A stretch of DNA of 64,000 bases from assembly GCF_900580865.1 (NCBI RefSeq), contig NZ_UTBZ01000040.1, forward strand, positions 1 through 64,000. Direction: 5' to 3'. This DNA is from Pseudomonas viridiflava (GTDB taxonomy: Bacteria > Pseudomonadota > Gammaproteobacteria > Pseudomonadales > Pseudomonadaceae). Under the pieces are notes generated by a model. The model did no database searches and was not told the DNA's origin. It was given only the letters and a program-made list of their open reading frames with translations. The translations under genes and the position numbers were made by a program. Within the stretch, counting starts at the first letter, position 1; every line of letters starts with the position of its first letter. This document shows positions 8,562 to 17,996 of the stretch, in pieces.

Positions 8562-11500
8562 TCAGATGAAGTTGATTTCTTTCAGGTAATCGCAGCCGCG
8601 ACGCAGCAGCGCCGGGGATTTCTGCGGGTAATGCGCGCCCATCTGCTGGACGCCGGCTTCAGCGTTGGCGTGGCCGATCAGGGAGATGTCGCCGATGTCT
8701 TCTTCAAAGCCGTTGAGATAGAAACCGAGCACGCCGAACAGCGCGTTATCGGCGTCGACCCGGCCCAGTTGTTGCTGCCAGTCGGCGACGCTGACCAGCG
8801 CGAACTCGCTGCCGGTTTCGCGGAATGAAGCAACGTAGGCGTCCCAGCTCAATGGCTCGGGGTTATGCAGGTTGAACACCGCACGTTCCGGCGAATAACG
8901 GCTGGCGTGGAAGGCGATGAAACGGGCGAGAAAGTCCACCGGCATCAGATCGAAATTCAGCGCGAAGGCTGGCACCTGGCCGAGCTGGATCGAGCCTTTG
9001 AGCATCAGCATCAGACGGTTTTTGTGCGGCTGACAAACGCCGCTCAAGCTGTTGAAACTGATGTTGCCTGGGCGATACAGATTGACCCGTACGCCGCGTT
9101 CCCGCGCCCGTTCGAGGATGCGTTCGCCAACCCATTTCGACAGGTTGTAACCGTTGCGAATGTAGATCGGCGGCGTCGGCGCGGCGGGCAGTTCCAGCAC
9201 TCGACCCGCCTCGTCGACGGTGCTTGAAGCCGACAGCGTCGAGACGAAATTGAAGACCTTTTTGCTCTGCCCTTCACACAGCCGCAGCAGCGTGAAAATC
9301 GGCTCGACGTTGTCCGCCGCCAGCGACTCGTAATCGAGCACGTGATTGACGTTGGCGGCGTTGTGCACCAGTGCGCCGAACTCGCGATCGAGGCGCTGAA
9401 AATCGTCGTCATCCAGGCCCAACTGCGGACGCGTTATATCCGCCGCGTAAACCCGCACACGACTCAGATCCAGATGCTCCAGACGGTTTTCCCGCAGAGA
9501 CTCGGCAAAGCGCTGCGCCGCCGTTTGCCCGCCGCCATCGCGCACCAGACACGCCACTTCGCTGGCACCCCAACCGAGCAGTGCCTCGACGAGGTGCACG
9601 CCAACAAAACTGTTGGCGCCGGTGACGATGACCTTGTGTACATCGCCCATGCGGCTGATCGGCAGCGGCTCGATTTCCAGCGCACGCTCGGCGTCGGCCA
9701 TGGCCTGGGCGCTGAGGACCGCGCTGTCATCGGTGCCGCGCACCAGCGTTGCGAGTTTGATGATGGTCGGCAGTTCGATGAAGCGATTGATCGAAATGCT
9801 GCGACCGAATTCCTCACGCAAACGCAGCAACATCCGCGACAGCAAAATCGAGTGACCACCCAGATTGAAGAAACTTTCATCGGTGGAAATATCGCTGTTC
9901 GGCAGCTCCAGCAACTCCGCCCAGATCTCCAGCAGCAGTGCTTCATCAGCATTCGCCGGCAGGCATTTCGGCCCGCTGCCCTGCACGCTCACTGGCAGGT
10001 CCAGCAGCGCTTCACGGTCGACCTTGCCGTTGCTGGCGAACGGCATGTTCGTCAGCTCAGTCCATGCCACGGGTTGCATGTAGTCCGGCAAAAACTGCCG
10101 GGCGTGGGCCTTCAATGCTTCACGCGCGGTATCCGATTGCGGCTGGGCGAGGAACGCCAGAATCCGTCGCTGAGGGTCGATCACTACTGCGATTTGCCGG
10201 TACAACTGGCTCTCGCGCAGGCAGCGTTCGATTTCTTCCGGCTCGACCCGGAAGCCGCGAATCTTCACCTGATTGTCGCGCCGTCCGCACAGCTCGATAC
10301 CGTGCTCGCCCCACCTGGCCATGTCGCCGCTGCGGTAGGCGCGCAACGTTTGGCCGTCCGGCAGATTCAGGCTCAGATAACGCTCGGCGGTCTGTTGTGG
10401 ATTGTTCAGATAACCGAGGCAAACGCCGGGGCCGACGATGAACAATTCGCCGACAGTGTTCTGCGGCACCGGTTGCAAATCGTCATCGAGAATCAGCACC
10501 TGACTGTTGGCGATTGGCGCTCCGAGCGTGCGATTACTGTCGCCGGGTTCAAGTTGCCGCGCGGTAATCAGCACCGTGGCTTCGGTCGGGCCGTAAAGGT
10601 TGTGCAGCGTGCCCTGACGCGTCAGCTGCTCGATGACGAACGGCTCGCAGACGTCGCCGCCGGTCATCACTTGCACCCCTTCCAGTTGTTCCAGCGGCAG
10701 GATGCTCAACAGTGCCGGTGGCAGGAAGGCGTGAGTCAATTGCCGGCGGCGGATCAACGCGACCAGTTGCAGCGGATCTCGCCGTTGCGTGTCGTCGGGC
10801 ACCACCAGTTCGGCACCTTCGAGCAGGGTCGGGAAGATGTCGATCAGTGATGAGTCGAAGCTCATCGACGAGAATTGCAATACCCGGCTCTCGGCCAGCA
10901 ACTGCACGTAATCGGCGTACCACGCAGTGAAGTGCGCGAGGTTGGCCTGACTGAGCAACACCCCCTTCGGATGCCCAGTGGTGCCCGAAGTGTAGAGCGC
11001 CATGCACGGCGCCTCCAGCTCGGGACGTTGGCGCATCAGCGGTTGGCTGAGATCCGCGTCAGCACTGTCGATGCCGCTGACGTTCAGTCCAGCCATGGTC
11101 TGGCTGAGTGGATGCTCGCCGTCGTGCAGCAACAACCGTGCGCCAGCGTTTTGCAGAATGTATTGCTGACGCTGCAACGGATGGCTCGGTTCCAGCGGCA
11201 GGTACACCGCGCCGCTGCCGAGAATCGCCAGAATCGAGGCAAACAGCGCCGGGCTTTTCGGCAGGCAGATGCCGACCACCCACGGTTGCGGATGTTGCTC
11301 GAGCAAAGGCAGTAAGCGCTGTTGAATCGCGCGGCTGTGGGCGTGCAATTGGGCGTAGTTGAGCGACTGTTCGGCAAGGTGCAGCGCCGGTCGCTCGGCG
11401 TGGCGTATCAAGCTCTGTTGCAGACGCTCGATGACTGGCACTTGCGCCTGTTTCAGCAGCGCCACATTCGCGGTGTCGTTGCGCTGATGGACATAAGCCA

Positions 11501-11954
11501 GGCTGTCGAGAAACAGCAGGTTTTCCATCCGCTCGAAATCCGGCGCCGTCACCGTAGCGGCTTGCTGCAGATAATCCGCATCGCGGGAGAAGCGGCTGAC
11601 CAGCAACGCCACCTCGTCCACCACCTGCGTCAGCACCCGCTGGCGCAGTGCCTGACCGTTGCCGGACGGCTCATCGGCAATTGGCACGCGGCTGATCAGT
11701 GACGAGCCAAGGAAGCACAGCAAATCGAGTGACGGCAGACCGCCAAGGCTCTGCAGGCCAACCCCCAAACGCAGATGCAAATGCGGGATAGCGCAGAAGT
11801 CGCCAGCGCCAATAAAGCCATCGTCGATGATCAAATCCACCGTCGATGCCGCAACGCCGCTGCGCTGCAAGGAGTGACCGTGTTGTTCCAGTTCCTGCGC
11901 CAGGTCGGTCATGGCCTGGCTGGCGCCAATCAGCAAAATGTCGAGACGTTTCAT
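8562..11954 (-). CDS. mgoA: NRPS with adenylation, thiolation and thioester-reductase domains, MgoA/PvfC-like
   Basis: 1130 residues. A segment of about 180 residues comes first. The adenylation domain follows with A3 YTSGTTGHPKG (about residue 319), A5 LYGPTEATV, A7 YRSGDMARWGEHG, A8 VKIRGFRVEPEEIE and A10 ASNGKVDREAL. The carrier domain is FFNLGGHSILL, its Ser near residue 700. The reductase has an NAD(P)-binding VTGANSFVGVHL (about 773) and catalytic YNLSKWVGE (about 933). There is no condensation domain, so it should load one amino acid (valine or leucine in characterised relatives) and release it reductively. The start at 11954 has a strong GAGGAGG site; a longer frame to 12101 would overlap the upstream gene and is rejected. 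Operon order supports assignment to the mgo/pvf signal pathway. Confidence 0.9.
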   Translation of the reverse strand: MKRLDILLIGASQAMTDLAQELEQHGHSLQRSGVAASTVDLIIDDGFIGAGDFCAIPHLHLRLGVGLQSLGGLPSLDLLCFLGSSLISRVPIADEPSGNGQALRQRVLTQVVDEVALLVSRFSRDADYLQQAATVTAPDFERMENLLFLDSLAYVHQRNDTANVALLKQAQVPVIERLQQSLIRHAERPALHLAEQSLNYAQLHAHSRAIQQRLLPLLEQHPQPWVVGICLPKSPALFASILAILGSGAVYLPLEPSHPLQRQQYILQNAGARLLLHDGEHPLSQTMAGLNVSGIDSADADLSQPLMRQRPELEAPCMALYTSGTTGHPKGVLLSQANLAHFTAWYADYVQLLAESRVLQFSSMSFDSSLIDIFPTLLEGAELVVPDDTQRRDPLQLVALIRRRQLTHAFLPPALLSILPLEQLEGVQVMTGGDVCEPFVIEQLTRQGTLHNLYGPTEATVLITARQLEPGDSNRTLGAPIANSQVLILDDDLQPVPQNTVGELFIVGPGVCLGYLNNPQQTAERYLSLNLPDGQTLRAYRSGDMARWGEHGIELCGRRDNQVKIRGFRVEPEEIERCLRESQLYRQIAVVIDPQRRILAFLAQPQSDTAREALKAHARQFLPDYMQPVAWTELTNMPFASNGKVDREALLDLPVSVQGSGPKCLPANADEALLLEIWAELLELPNSDISTDESFFNLGGHSILLSRMLLRLREEFGRSISINRFIELPTIIKLATLVRGTDDSAVLSAQAMADAERALEIEPLPISRMGDVHKVIVTGANSFVGVHLVEALLGWGASEVACLVRDGGGQTAAQRFAESLRENRLEHLDLSRVRVYAADITRPQLGLDDDDFQRLDREFGALVHNAANVNHVLDYESLAADNVEPIFTLLRLCEGQSKKVFNFVSTLSASSTVDEAGRVLELPAAPTPPIYIRNGYNLSKWVGERILERARERGVRVNLYRPGNISFNSLSGVCQPHKNRLMLMLKGSIQLGQVPAFALNFDLMPVDFLARFIAFHASRYSPERAVFNLHNPEPLSWDAYVASFRETGSEFALVSVADWQQQLGRVDADNALFGVLGFYLNGFEEDIGDISLIGHANAEAGVQQMGAHYPQKSPALLRRGCDYLKEINFI

Positions 11955-11967
11955 GTCGGCCTCCTCA

Positions 11968-12897
11968 TCAAACCAGGTAATCGCGCAAGGCGTGCTGCAC
12001 GCAGGGCGTGTCGAGCAGCGAGCTGTTGTGAAAGAACTTGACGATGTTGCCCACCAGCGGATGGTGGCGATTGATCGGAAAGGCCAGCCCGACCATTTCA
12101 TCCCTGAGCGAACGGCGCGTGGTCTCGCTGACCGGCAGCGCGTCGATCAGGCGCAGGTCGAAGGCTTTCTGGATGTCGTTGGTCAGGTAATGGCCAATGA
12201 ACACCGGCAGAATCTGCGCGATGATCTCGCGATCCGCCGCGCTGGCGGTGTGCCAATAGATACGCACCATTCGCGCCCAGAAACTCGAATGGCGACCTTC
12301 ATCGAGCAAGTGATCGGCCATCAGGCCTTTGATCGACGGCTTGACCGTGTCGTCGCGGGCGAACGCGGCGACATCGCCGGTTACGGTGTTTTCGGCGATG
12401 GCCACGCAGATCAATTCCACCGCGCTGCGCAGGTGCTCCGGTGCCAGCGCTACAGCCGCAGGAATCGCCCGGCTCAACTCGATCTCATCGGGCAACTGAA
12501 TCGGCTCGATGCCGGTCATCGCCACCGTTTGCTGCATGAAATCCATCGCCACCAGCGCGTGGTAATCCTCATCGACCACCACGGTCATCGCGTCGTAACG
12601 GCAGGCAAACGGGAAGGTCACAGCGAAGCGGTTCTTGGCGATGCTGCGCGCAGTCTTGTCGACGATCTCGGTCTCGAAAATCACCACGTCGTTGATGAAT
12701 TTGTACAGCGTCTGCACCAGGGCGAAATCACGCTGCTGCGGGCACTCGCGCAGGAAGGTTTCACTGAGCACCAGCGGCTGGCGGCTGAGCGGATAGATCA
12801 GCCGCTCGTCGTCTTCGAGCACGCGCCGCGGGCGAGTGCGGATGGTCGCGCGGTTCTCCCAGGCATCGGCAAAGGATTGATAGTCGGCGGCGTTCAT
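11968..12897 (-). CDS. mgoC: AurF-like di-iron N-oxygenase, MgoC/PvfB-like
   Basis: 309 residues. All seven metal ligands of AurF-type N-oxygenases can be placed with the spacing of AurF itself: E75, E110, H113 (EDYH), E169, H196, E200 and H203 (HLLDEGRH). This is strong support for a working di-iron centre that oxidises an amine nitrogen. In the homologous pvf/mgo/ham pathways the enzyme N-oxygenates an amino-acid-derived substrate on the way to diazeniumdiolate and pyrazine N-oxide products; the same role here is inference. Its ATG overlaps the stop of the upstream gene (ATGA), and the NRPS gene follows after 13 bp. Confidence 0.9.
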   Translation of the reverse strand: MNAADYQSFADAWENRATIRTRPRRVLEDDERLIYPLSRQPLVLSETFLRECPQQRDFALVQTLYKFINDVVIFETEIVDKTARSIAKNRFAVTFPFACRYDAMTVVVDEDYHALVAMDFMQQTVAMTGIEPIQLPDEIELSRAIPAAVALAPEHLRSAVELICVAIAENTVTGDVAAFARDDTVKPSIKGLMADHLLDEGRHSSFWARMVRIYWHTASAADREIIAQILPVFIGHYLTNDIQKAFDLRLIDALPVSETTRRSLRDEMVGLAFPINRHHPLVGNIVKFFHNSSLLDTPCVQHALRDYLV

Positions 12898-13670
12898 TGG
12901 GCCACCTCCGCCAACGGTTCACGCATGCTCAGGCGCAGGCCGTCCCACAAGGCGATGCGGCTTTCCACGGCGGCGATGGCGCTGGCGTAGACTTCGGCCT
13001 CGCGCTGCGGATCGCCGTCGACCAGGCGCTCGAGCAGGTGTTCTGCCGCCGGACCGTGATCCTCCGAGTCGACCTCGATGTGCCGTTCCAGGTAGTAGCG
13101 AAAGGTCGGCGCCTGTTCGATGCCGATGCCCCAGTCGTCAAGAATGCGCTGGAACATGGTCGGGATCACACTCTCGCGACCATGCAGAAATGCCGCCGCA
13201 ACGCTATGCCCCGGCGCATGCAGGGCGGTGCGCAAGGTGTCGCGGACAAACTGCGCGGCAGCCGGATCAACCTCGACGCTTTGCAACGCGACGTCATAGC
13301 TCACGCCTTCCTGTTGCAGGGCGACAAAACGCTCCACGGCCGTGGTACTCGCGCCGATTTCGCGCATCGCATCCAGGTACAACTCGAAATGGCTGTAATG
13401 ACCTTCGCTCAGGCAATCATCCGATTCTTCACCCAGAACGATCTCGTTGATCAACCGCGCGGCGTGAGGGTCACGCGGCGGTAGCCAGGGCAAACGCGTG
13501 CAGGTCAGTTCCTGCTGCAGGCGTTTGGTCAGCGACATGAAATCCCACACGGCAAATACATGGGTTTCCATGAAACGACGCAATACCGTTAGCGAGGTGA
13601 TCTCGGAAAAGATCGGGTGAATGCTAAGTTCGGCTTTTTTCAGGGCGAGTTGGTTCTTGGTGGGCATCAT
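12894..13670 (-). CDS. mgoB: Heme-oxygenase-like (DUF3050-type) enzyme, MgoB/PvfA-like
   Basis: 258 residues, helical. Histidine and acid clusters fit a heme-oxygenase-like di-iron fold: METHVFA (E35, H37), VWDFMS (D43), [10 protein letters not shown] (H91, H94) and [11 protein letters not shown] (H197, H205). It is the first gene of the four-gene mgo/pvf-like operon, has the ribosome site AAAGGA four bases before the ATG, and overlaps the next gene by four bases. The reaction it catalyses is not known to me. The position and fold match the first gene of pvf/mgo clusters, so the symbol is given on synteny. Confidence 0.8.
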   Translation of the reverse strand: MMPTKNQLALKKAELSIHPIFSEITSLTVLRRFMETHVFAVWDFMSLTKRLQQELTCTRLPWLPPRDPHAARLINEIVLGEESDDCLSEGHYSHFELYLDAMREIGASTTAVERFVALQQEGVSYDVALQSVEVDPAAAQFVRDTLRTALHAPGHSVAAAFLHGRESVIPTMFQRILDDWGIGIEQAPTFRYYLERHIEVDSEDHGPAAEHLLERLVDGDPQREAEVYASAIAAVESRIALWDGLRLSMREPLAEVAQ

Positions 13671-14419
13671 GATGTCCTTTATCGTTGATATGAAATGGAA
13701 CTGCTCGGGTAACTGCGCAATCTGTGAAACTACGACTTACTTGTTTTCTGTCGGCGGACGACAGCCTTCCTTCCTGATAGGTAAGTGCGGACCGGATATA
13801 TCTGTGACATGGCTTCATGTCTGCCCATAAGGCGCTGCTGTTGTACCGCAGGCATTGGGTGGGTGCCGAGGTGAAGGGTAAAGTTCAAACTTGGCGAGGA
13901 AAAACTAATACACCGACAAAGTATTTAACAAGTACATTTTTAATTATTTTAAGTTTGCTGTTTTTTGAAGTTGAGTGGTTCCGATAAAACTTTTGGCTGA
14001 AGTTTTATTTGAGCGTAGTTGCTCCTTTCGGCTAATAACGGCCAAAATTGATCGACAAGAGTGAATGCCTCACTCGAAGCAACTTTCCAGTAATAAGAGT
14101 TGAATGATTTAAAGGGGCGGAAGTTGGCCGTGACCCCGCGCCATGACTTCCTTTTTCCCGTGGCAAGGCTCCTTCCGTAGGTTCCTGGTGCGGGGACTGC
14201 GCCGTCAGTGCAGCGCGTCGCCCGTTCTTTATGGGGTTGGCCGTTCAAGAGTGCGGGTAAATCAGCGCCACGGCTATTACCGATTCGTCACCGGCAAGGT
14301 GCAAATTTCGGGCTGAACGGCGCAGGGAGGTTAGAGCGGGCACGCGGATCCGCCCACCCGAGGTCGGGCAGATCGCTTGGGGATTTGTAAGTGGGTGATT
14401 CGCGGGGGATAGAGCGCGC
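13671..14419. other. Long non-coding region before the mgo-like operon
   Basis: About 750 bp between the first mgo-like gene and the end of the GntR gene. I see no credible gene. A minus-strand frame of 99 codons at 13949-14248 lacks a recognisable domain and a ribosome site. Bases 13890-14020 are clearly AT-rich compared with flanking DNA. An imperfect inverted repeat (GACCCCGCGCCA at 14132, TGGTGCGGGGAC at 14186) and a direct repeat TTGGCCGT (near 14124 and 14236) are present. It may contain the operon promoter, a long leader, or remnants of an older insertion. Confidence 0.5.
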
Positions 14420-15130
14420 TCAGCGCGCGGCTTTGCGGCTTTGCGCGGCGGGGGTAGCGAGATAGCGGGTAATCACCTCGACGCCCCGATTAAGGTGCTG
14501 CTCGAGGAGGTTGATCGACAGTTCAATATCACGCTCACGGACGGCTTGTAGCATCGCGCGGTGATCGTCCTGGGACAATTTGCCCAAGCCCATGGCTTCA
14601 AGGTTGAAGCGCAGAAAACGCTCTTCCTCGTTGAGCCCGTCTTCGACCAGGCGCAGCAAGCGTTGGTTGGGCGCCTTGCTGTACAGGGCCATGTGGAACA
14701 AACGGTTGAGCCGGCCGATCTCCGTGTAGTCGTGTTGCGCTTCCAGCTCTTCGATGTAATCGGCCGCACATGCATGATCGGCCGCGGTCAGCAGCGGAAT
14801 CGACTGCCGCATGGCTTCGGACTCGAGGAGGATGCGCAGTTCGTAGGTCTCGGTGGCATCGCCCTGAATCAATGGCGCAACTACCGCGCCTTTGTGCGCG
14901 GTCACGCTCAGCAGTTCTTGGGCTTCGAGTTGGCGCAAGGCTTCGCGCACCGGCATGCGACTGACGCCGAACAGGTCGGCCAGATCCTGCTGGCGCAGCG
15001 CCGTGCCGCAGGGCAGACGACCATCGAGGATCGCCGAGCGCAGGGTTTCTTCGATCACCGACCGGGCCAGATGCGCAGGAATCGGTCCATCGACTTTAAT
15101 GCTATGCAGCGGTTTGGGCTTCTGTGTCAC
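14420..15130 (-). CDS. GntR-family regulator, FadR/FCD subfamily
   Basis: 236 residues from the GTG at 15130. The winged helix is seen as LRQQDLADLFGVSRMPVREALRQLEAQELLSV (about residues 45-75 of the chosen protein), the standard GntR signature. An all-helical FCD ligand domain follows with YELRILLESEAMRQSIPLL. FCD regulators usually respond to small organic acids. A longer frame reaching GTG 15175 is rejected because it would run through the perfect palindrome at 15158-15171, a likely autoregulatory operator. Its target is unknown: it is divergent from lapG and lies upstream of, and codirectional with, the mgo-like operon. Confidence 0.88.
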   Translation of the reverse strand: MTQKPKPLHSIKVDGPIPAHLARSVIEETLRSAILDGRLPCGTALRQQDLADLFGVSRMPVREALRQLEAQELLSVTAHKGAVVAPLIQGDATETYELRILLESEAMRQSIPLLTAADHACAADYIEELEAQHDYTEIGRLNRLFHMALYSKAPNQRLLRLVEDGLNEEERFLRFNLEAMGLGKLSQDDHRAMLQAVRERDIELSINLLEQHLNRGVEVITRYLATPAAQSRKAAR

Positions 15131-15157
15131 GACTACGCACCCTGTATGTCGGCCTGA

Positions 15158-15171
15158 TTTGGATCCAAATG
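15158..15171. promoter_or_regulatory. Perfect 14-bp palindrome, candidate GntR operator
   Basis: ATTTGGATCCAAAT is its own reverse complement. It lies 28 bp before the chosen GTG of the GntR-FCD gene. Such regulators commonly bind short palindromes of this build, and autoregulation is the simplest reading. It is in the shared upstream region with lapG, 156 bp from that start. Confidence 0.55.
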
Positions 15172-15327
15172 ACACTAGTGATTGCTCTACAGGTTGTCAA
15201 ACCTTGTAAAACAATGCGCTGGCAACTGAAGTTTAGCGCGCCGCCGATGATCTCATGGTGCCATTGTTTTTTCGCCGACTAAGCTTCACCATCAAACGCT
15301 TTCCTTCCTGCCCCCCGGAATCCTGCT

Positions 15328-16020
15328 GTGGCGGTACGTTTCGCGATCCCCCGGACGCTGCGCTGGCTAGGCTGCGCACTGTTGCTGGCCGGCATGATGC
15401 TGGGCGGTCTGCATGCCGATTGGGATTTTTCCACGATCAGCCGCAAAGCCACGGCACTCTACGGGCCGCTGGGTGCCGGGCAGCAGCGCATCGATGCCTG
15501 GCAGAATCTGTTGGCCACGCAGAAGCAGGTCAGCGAGATGGAAAAGCTCAAAGTGGTGAACCTGTTTTTCAATAAACAGGTGCGCTACGTCGAAGACATC
15601 GATCTGTGGCACGAAGTCGATTACTGGGAGACGCCCATCGAGGCGCTGTGGAAGGGCGCCGGCGACTGCGAAGACTACGCGATCGCCAAGTATTTCAGCC
15701 TGCGCCACCTCGGGGTTTCCAGTGACAAGCTGCGCATCACCTATGTCAAAGCGTTACGCCAGAACCGCGCGCACATGGTCCTGACTTACTATGCCACCCC
15801 CGATGCCATGCCGCTGGTGCTCGACAGCCTGATCGACCCGATCCAGCCGGCGTCGCAGCGAACCGATTTGCTGCCGGTCTACTCTTTCAATGCTGAAGGG
15901 TTATACCTGCCAGGCGCGAAGGGCAACAAGAAGGTCGGTGACACCAAACGCCTGTCGCGCTGGCAGGATGTGTTGAAGAAAATGCAGGCCGAAGGTTTTC
16001 CGGTCGAGACGACTAACTAG
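15328..16020 (+). CDS. lapG: LapG periplasmic cysteine protease releasing the LapA adhesin
   Basis: 230 residues. Signal peptide at about 1-30 (LRWLGCALLLAGMMLGGLHA), then a transglutaminase-like cysteine protease domain. The catalytic triad is C114 in GDCEDYA, H149 in RAHMVL and D166. D113 and E115 flanking the Cys match residues known to bind calcium in characterised LapG. LapG cuts the N-terminal module of LapA after a di-alanine motif and so frees cells from surfaces. lapD follows after 14 bp, and the partner adhesin gene lies 2.8 kb further on. The GTG start gives a good signal peptide but only a weak ribosome site. Confidence 0.95.
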   Translation: MAVRFAIPRTLRWLGCALLLAGMMLGGLHADWDFSTISRKATALYGPLGAGQQRIDAWQNLLATQKQVSEMEKLKVVNLFFNKQVRYVEDIDLWHEVDYWETPIEALWKGAGDCEDYAIAKYFSLRHLGVSSDKLRITYVKALRQNRAHMVLTYYATPDAMPLVLDSLIDPIQPASQRTDLLPVYSFNAEGLYLPGAKGNKKVGDTKRLSRWQDVLKKMQAEGFPVETTN

Positions 16021-16034
16021 GAGCACGCGCTCAG

Positions 16035-17981
16035 ATGTCTTTGTTCAAACAGCTGTTGATCGCTATCTGTCTGTTCCTGGTGGTCGCCTTCACCGGCAGC
16101 TTCATGGTCAGTCTGGAAAGCTCGCGGACCCAGTACGTCAACCAGTTGCGTTCCCACGCGCAGGACGCCGCGACGGCGCTGGCCTTGTCGCTGACACCGA
16201 ATATCGACGATCCGGCGATGGTCGAGCTGCTGGTCAGCTCGATTTTCGACAGTGGCTACTACGCGAGCATCCGCGTGGTCGATCTGAAGACTGACCAGAC
16301 GATTGTTGAGCGCAACGGCATTCCGGCCGTCACTAATGTGCCGGACTGGTTCGTCAAACTGATCGGCCTGGAACCGGCCGGTGGCGATGCGCTGGTCAGC
16401 CGTGGCTGGGAGCAGGCGGCGCGGGTCGAAGTGGTCAGCCATCCGATGTTTGCCGTGGCCAAGCTGTGGCAGAGCGCGTTGGGCAGTCTCGGCTGGCTGT
16501 TGATCTGCGGTGCGCTCAGCGCGGTGCTCGGTGCATTGCTGCTGCGTCGGCAGTTGAAGCCGCTGGATTACATGGTCAAGCAATCCCACGCCATCGCCCG
16601 CCGCGAATTCCTCAGCCTGCCGGAATTGCCGCGCACGCCTGAGTTGCGCCGTGTGGTACAGGCGATGAATCAGATGGTCGAGAAGCTCAAGGCGCTGTTC
16701 CAGGAACAGGCCGAGCGCAGTGAAAAATTGCGCGCCGAGTCTTATCAGGACAACCTGACGGGGTTGGCCAACCGGCGTTATTTCGAGATGCAGTTGAACA
16801 ATCGGGTGAGCAATCCGGAGCAGGCCAGTTCGGGTTACTTGCTGCTGTTGCGGGTCAAGGATCTCGCTGGGCTCAACCAGCGTCTCGGTGGCCAGCGCAC
16901 CGATGAATTGTTGAAAGCAGTCGGCGAACAGTTGTCTCGCGAATGCGCCAAGTACCCGGAAACCCAGAACCTTGTCACGCGTATTCGTGGCGGTGAATTC
17001 GCCGTGCTGGCGCCGGGGCTGGTCCGAGATGAAGCGCTGCAACTGGCGCAGAACCTCGACAGTGCCTTGAGCAGTCTGCACGCCACCGGCGCGACCGACG
17101 TCGCTGCGGTGGCGTCGATCGGTCTGGCGCCGTTCACCCACGGCGATTCGCCGCAACAGGTGCTGACCCTCGGTGATCAGGCGCTGGCGCAGGCCGAAGG
17201 GCAGGGCGAGCAGAACTGGGCCTGCATCGATCAGAGCCTGACGGCGGATGTCGGCGACGATCACCACGCCTGGCACCGCTTGCTCGATCAGGCCTTGAGT
17301 CAGCAGCGTTTCGAGCTGTATTTCCAACCGGTGGTGGCCGCTGCAGACACGCAACTGGTGCTGCATTACAAAGTGCTCTCGCGCCTGCTCGATGATCAGG
17401 GCCAGACGATCCCGGCCGGGCGCTTCCTGCCGTGGCTGGAGCGCTTTGGCTGGACCGCGCGGCTGGATCGCCTGATGCTCGAACGCGTGCTGGAACAGAT
17501 GAAAGCGCATGAGGATTCGCTGGCGCTGAACCTGTCTTCGGCCACCCTGGCGGATCCGCAGGCGCTGAACAAGGTCTTCGAGATTCTACGTGCGCATTCC
17601 AACCTCGGTGCGCGCCTGACCCTGGAGATCGGCGAGGAGCAGTTGCCGGAACAAGCGGTGCTGGAGCAGTTGACCCGACGCCTGCGTGAACTCGGTTTCT
17701 CGCTGAGCCTGCAGCGCTTTGGTGGGCGCTTCAGCATGATCGGCAACCTGGCGCGGCTGGGGCTGGCGTACTTGAAGATCGATGGCAGTTACATTCGTGC
17801 GATTGATCAGGAGAGTGACAAGCGTCTGTTCATCGAGGCGATCCAGCGTGCGGCGCACAGCATTGATCTGCCGCTGATTGCCGAGCGGGTCGAGACGGAA
17901 GGGGAGTTGTCGGTGATTCGCGAGATGGGTTTGTATGGGGTTCAGGGGCAGTTGTTGGGTGAGCCGAAGCCTTGGCGGTGA
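16035..17981 (+). CDS. lapD: LapD inner-membrane c-di-GMP receptor controlling LapG
   Basis: 648 residues. Helix 1 at about 5-25, periplasmic LapD/MoxY N-terminal domain to about 150, helix 2 at about 152-172, HAMP, then GGDEF-like (about 240-395) and EAL-like (about 410-640) domains. Both enzyme signatures are degenerate: RGGEF (about residue 316) replaces GGDEF, and KVL (about 445, HYKVLSRL) replaces EAL. This is the known state of LapD, which binds c-di-GMP without making or degrading it. When loaded it holds LapG and protects LapA from cleavage. The ribosome site AGGAG lies between the lapG stop and this start, so the two genes are one operon. Confidence 0.95.
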   Translation: MSLFKQLLIAICLFLVVAFTGSFMVSLESSRTQYVNQLRSHAQDAATALALSLTPNIDDPAMVELLVSSIFDSGYYASIRVVDLKTDQTIVERNGIPAVTNVPDWFVKLIGLEPAGGDALVSRGWEQAARVEVVSHPMFAVAKLWQSALGSLGWLLICGALSAVLGALLLRRQLKPLDYMVKQSHAIARREFLSLPELPRTPELRRVVQAMNQMVEKLKALFQEQAERSEKLRAESYQDNLTGLANRRYFEMQLNNRVSNPEQASSGYLLLLRVKDLAGLNQRLGGQRTDELLKAVGEQLSRECAKYPETQNLVTRIRGGEFAVLAPGLVRDEALQLAQNLDSALSSLHATGATDVAAVASIGLAPFTHGDSPQQVLTLGDQALAQAEGQGEQNWACIDQSLTADVGDDHHAWHRLLDQALSQQRFELYFQPVVAAADTQLVLHYKVLSRLLDDQGQTIPAGRFLPWLERFGWTARLDRLMLERVLEQMKAHEDSLALNLSSATLADPQALNKVFEILRAHSNLGARLTLEIGEEQLPEQAVLEQLTRRLRELGFSLSLQRFGGRFSMIGNLARLGLAYLKIDGSYIRAIDQESDKRLFIEAIQRAAHSIDLPLIAERVETEGELSVIREMGLYGVQGQLLGEPKPWR

Positions 17982-17996
17982 GTCATTGCAAAAGCA

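Noticed and set aside
8562..12101. The longer NRPS frame beginning at 12101.
   Set aside because: It would overlap the N-oxygenase gene by 134 bases. The ATG at 11954 has a strong GAGGAGG site and lies 13 bp after that gene.
13949..14248. A 99-codon minus-strand frame before the mgo-like operon.
   Set aside because: No ribosome site, no recognisable domain, and a composition change midway through; it is more likely to be fortuitous or a remnant.
15131..15175. Upstream extension of the GntR protein to the GTG at 15175.
   Set aside because: It would include the perfect palindrome at 15158-15171 in the coding region and add residues before the usual N-terminus; the GTG at 15130 is preferred.
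16979..17390. Diguanylate cyclase or phosphodiesterase activity for LapD.
   Set aside because: The signatures read RGGEF and KVL instead of GGDEF and EAL, and known LapD proteins bind c-di-GMP without turnover.
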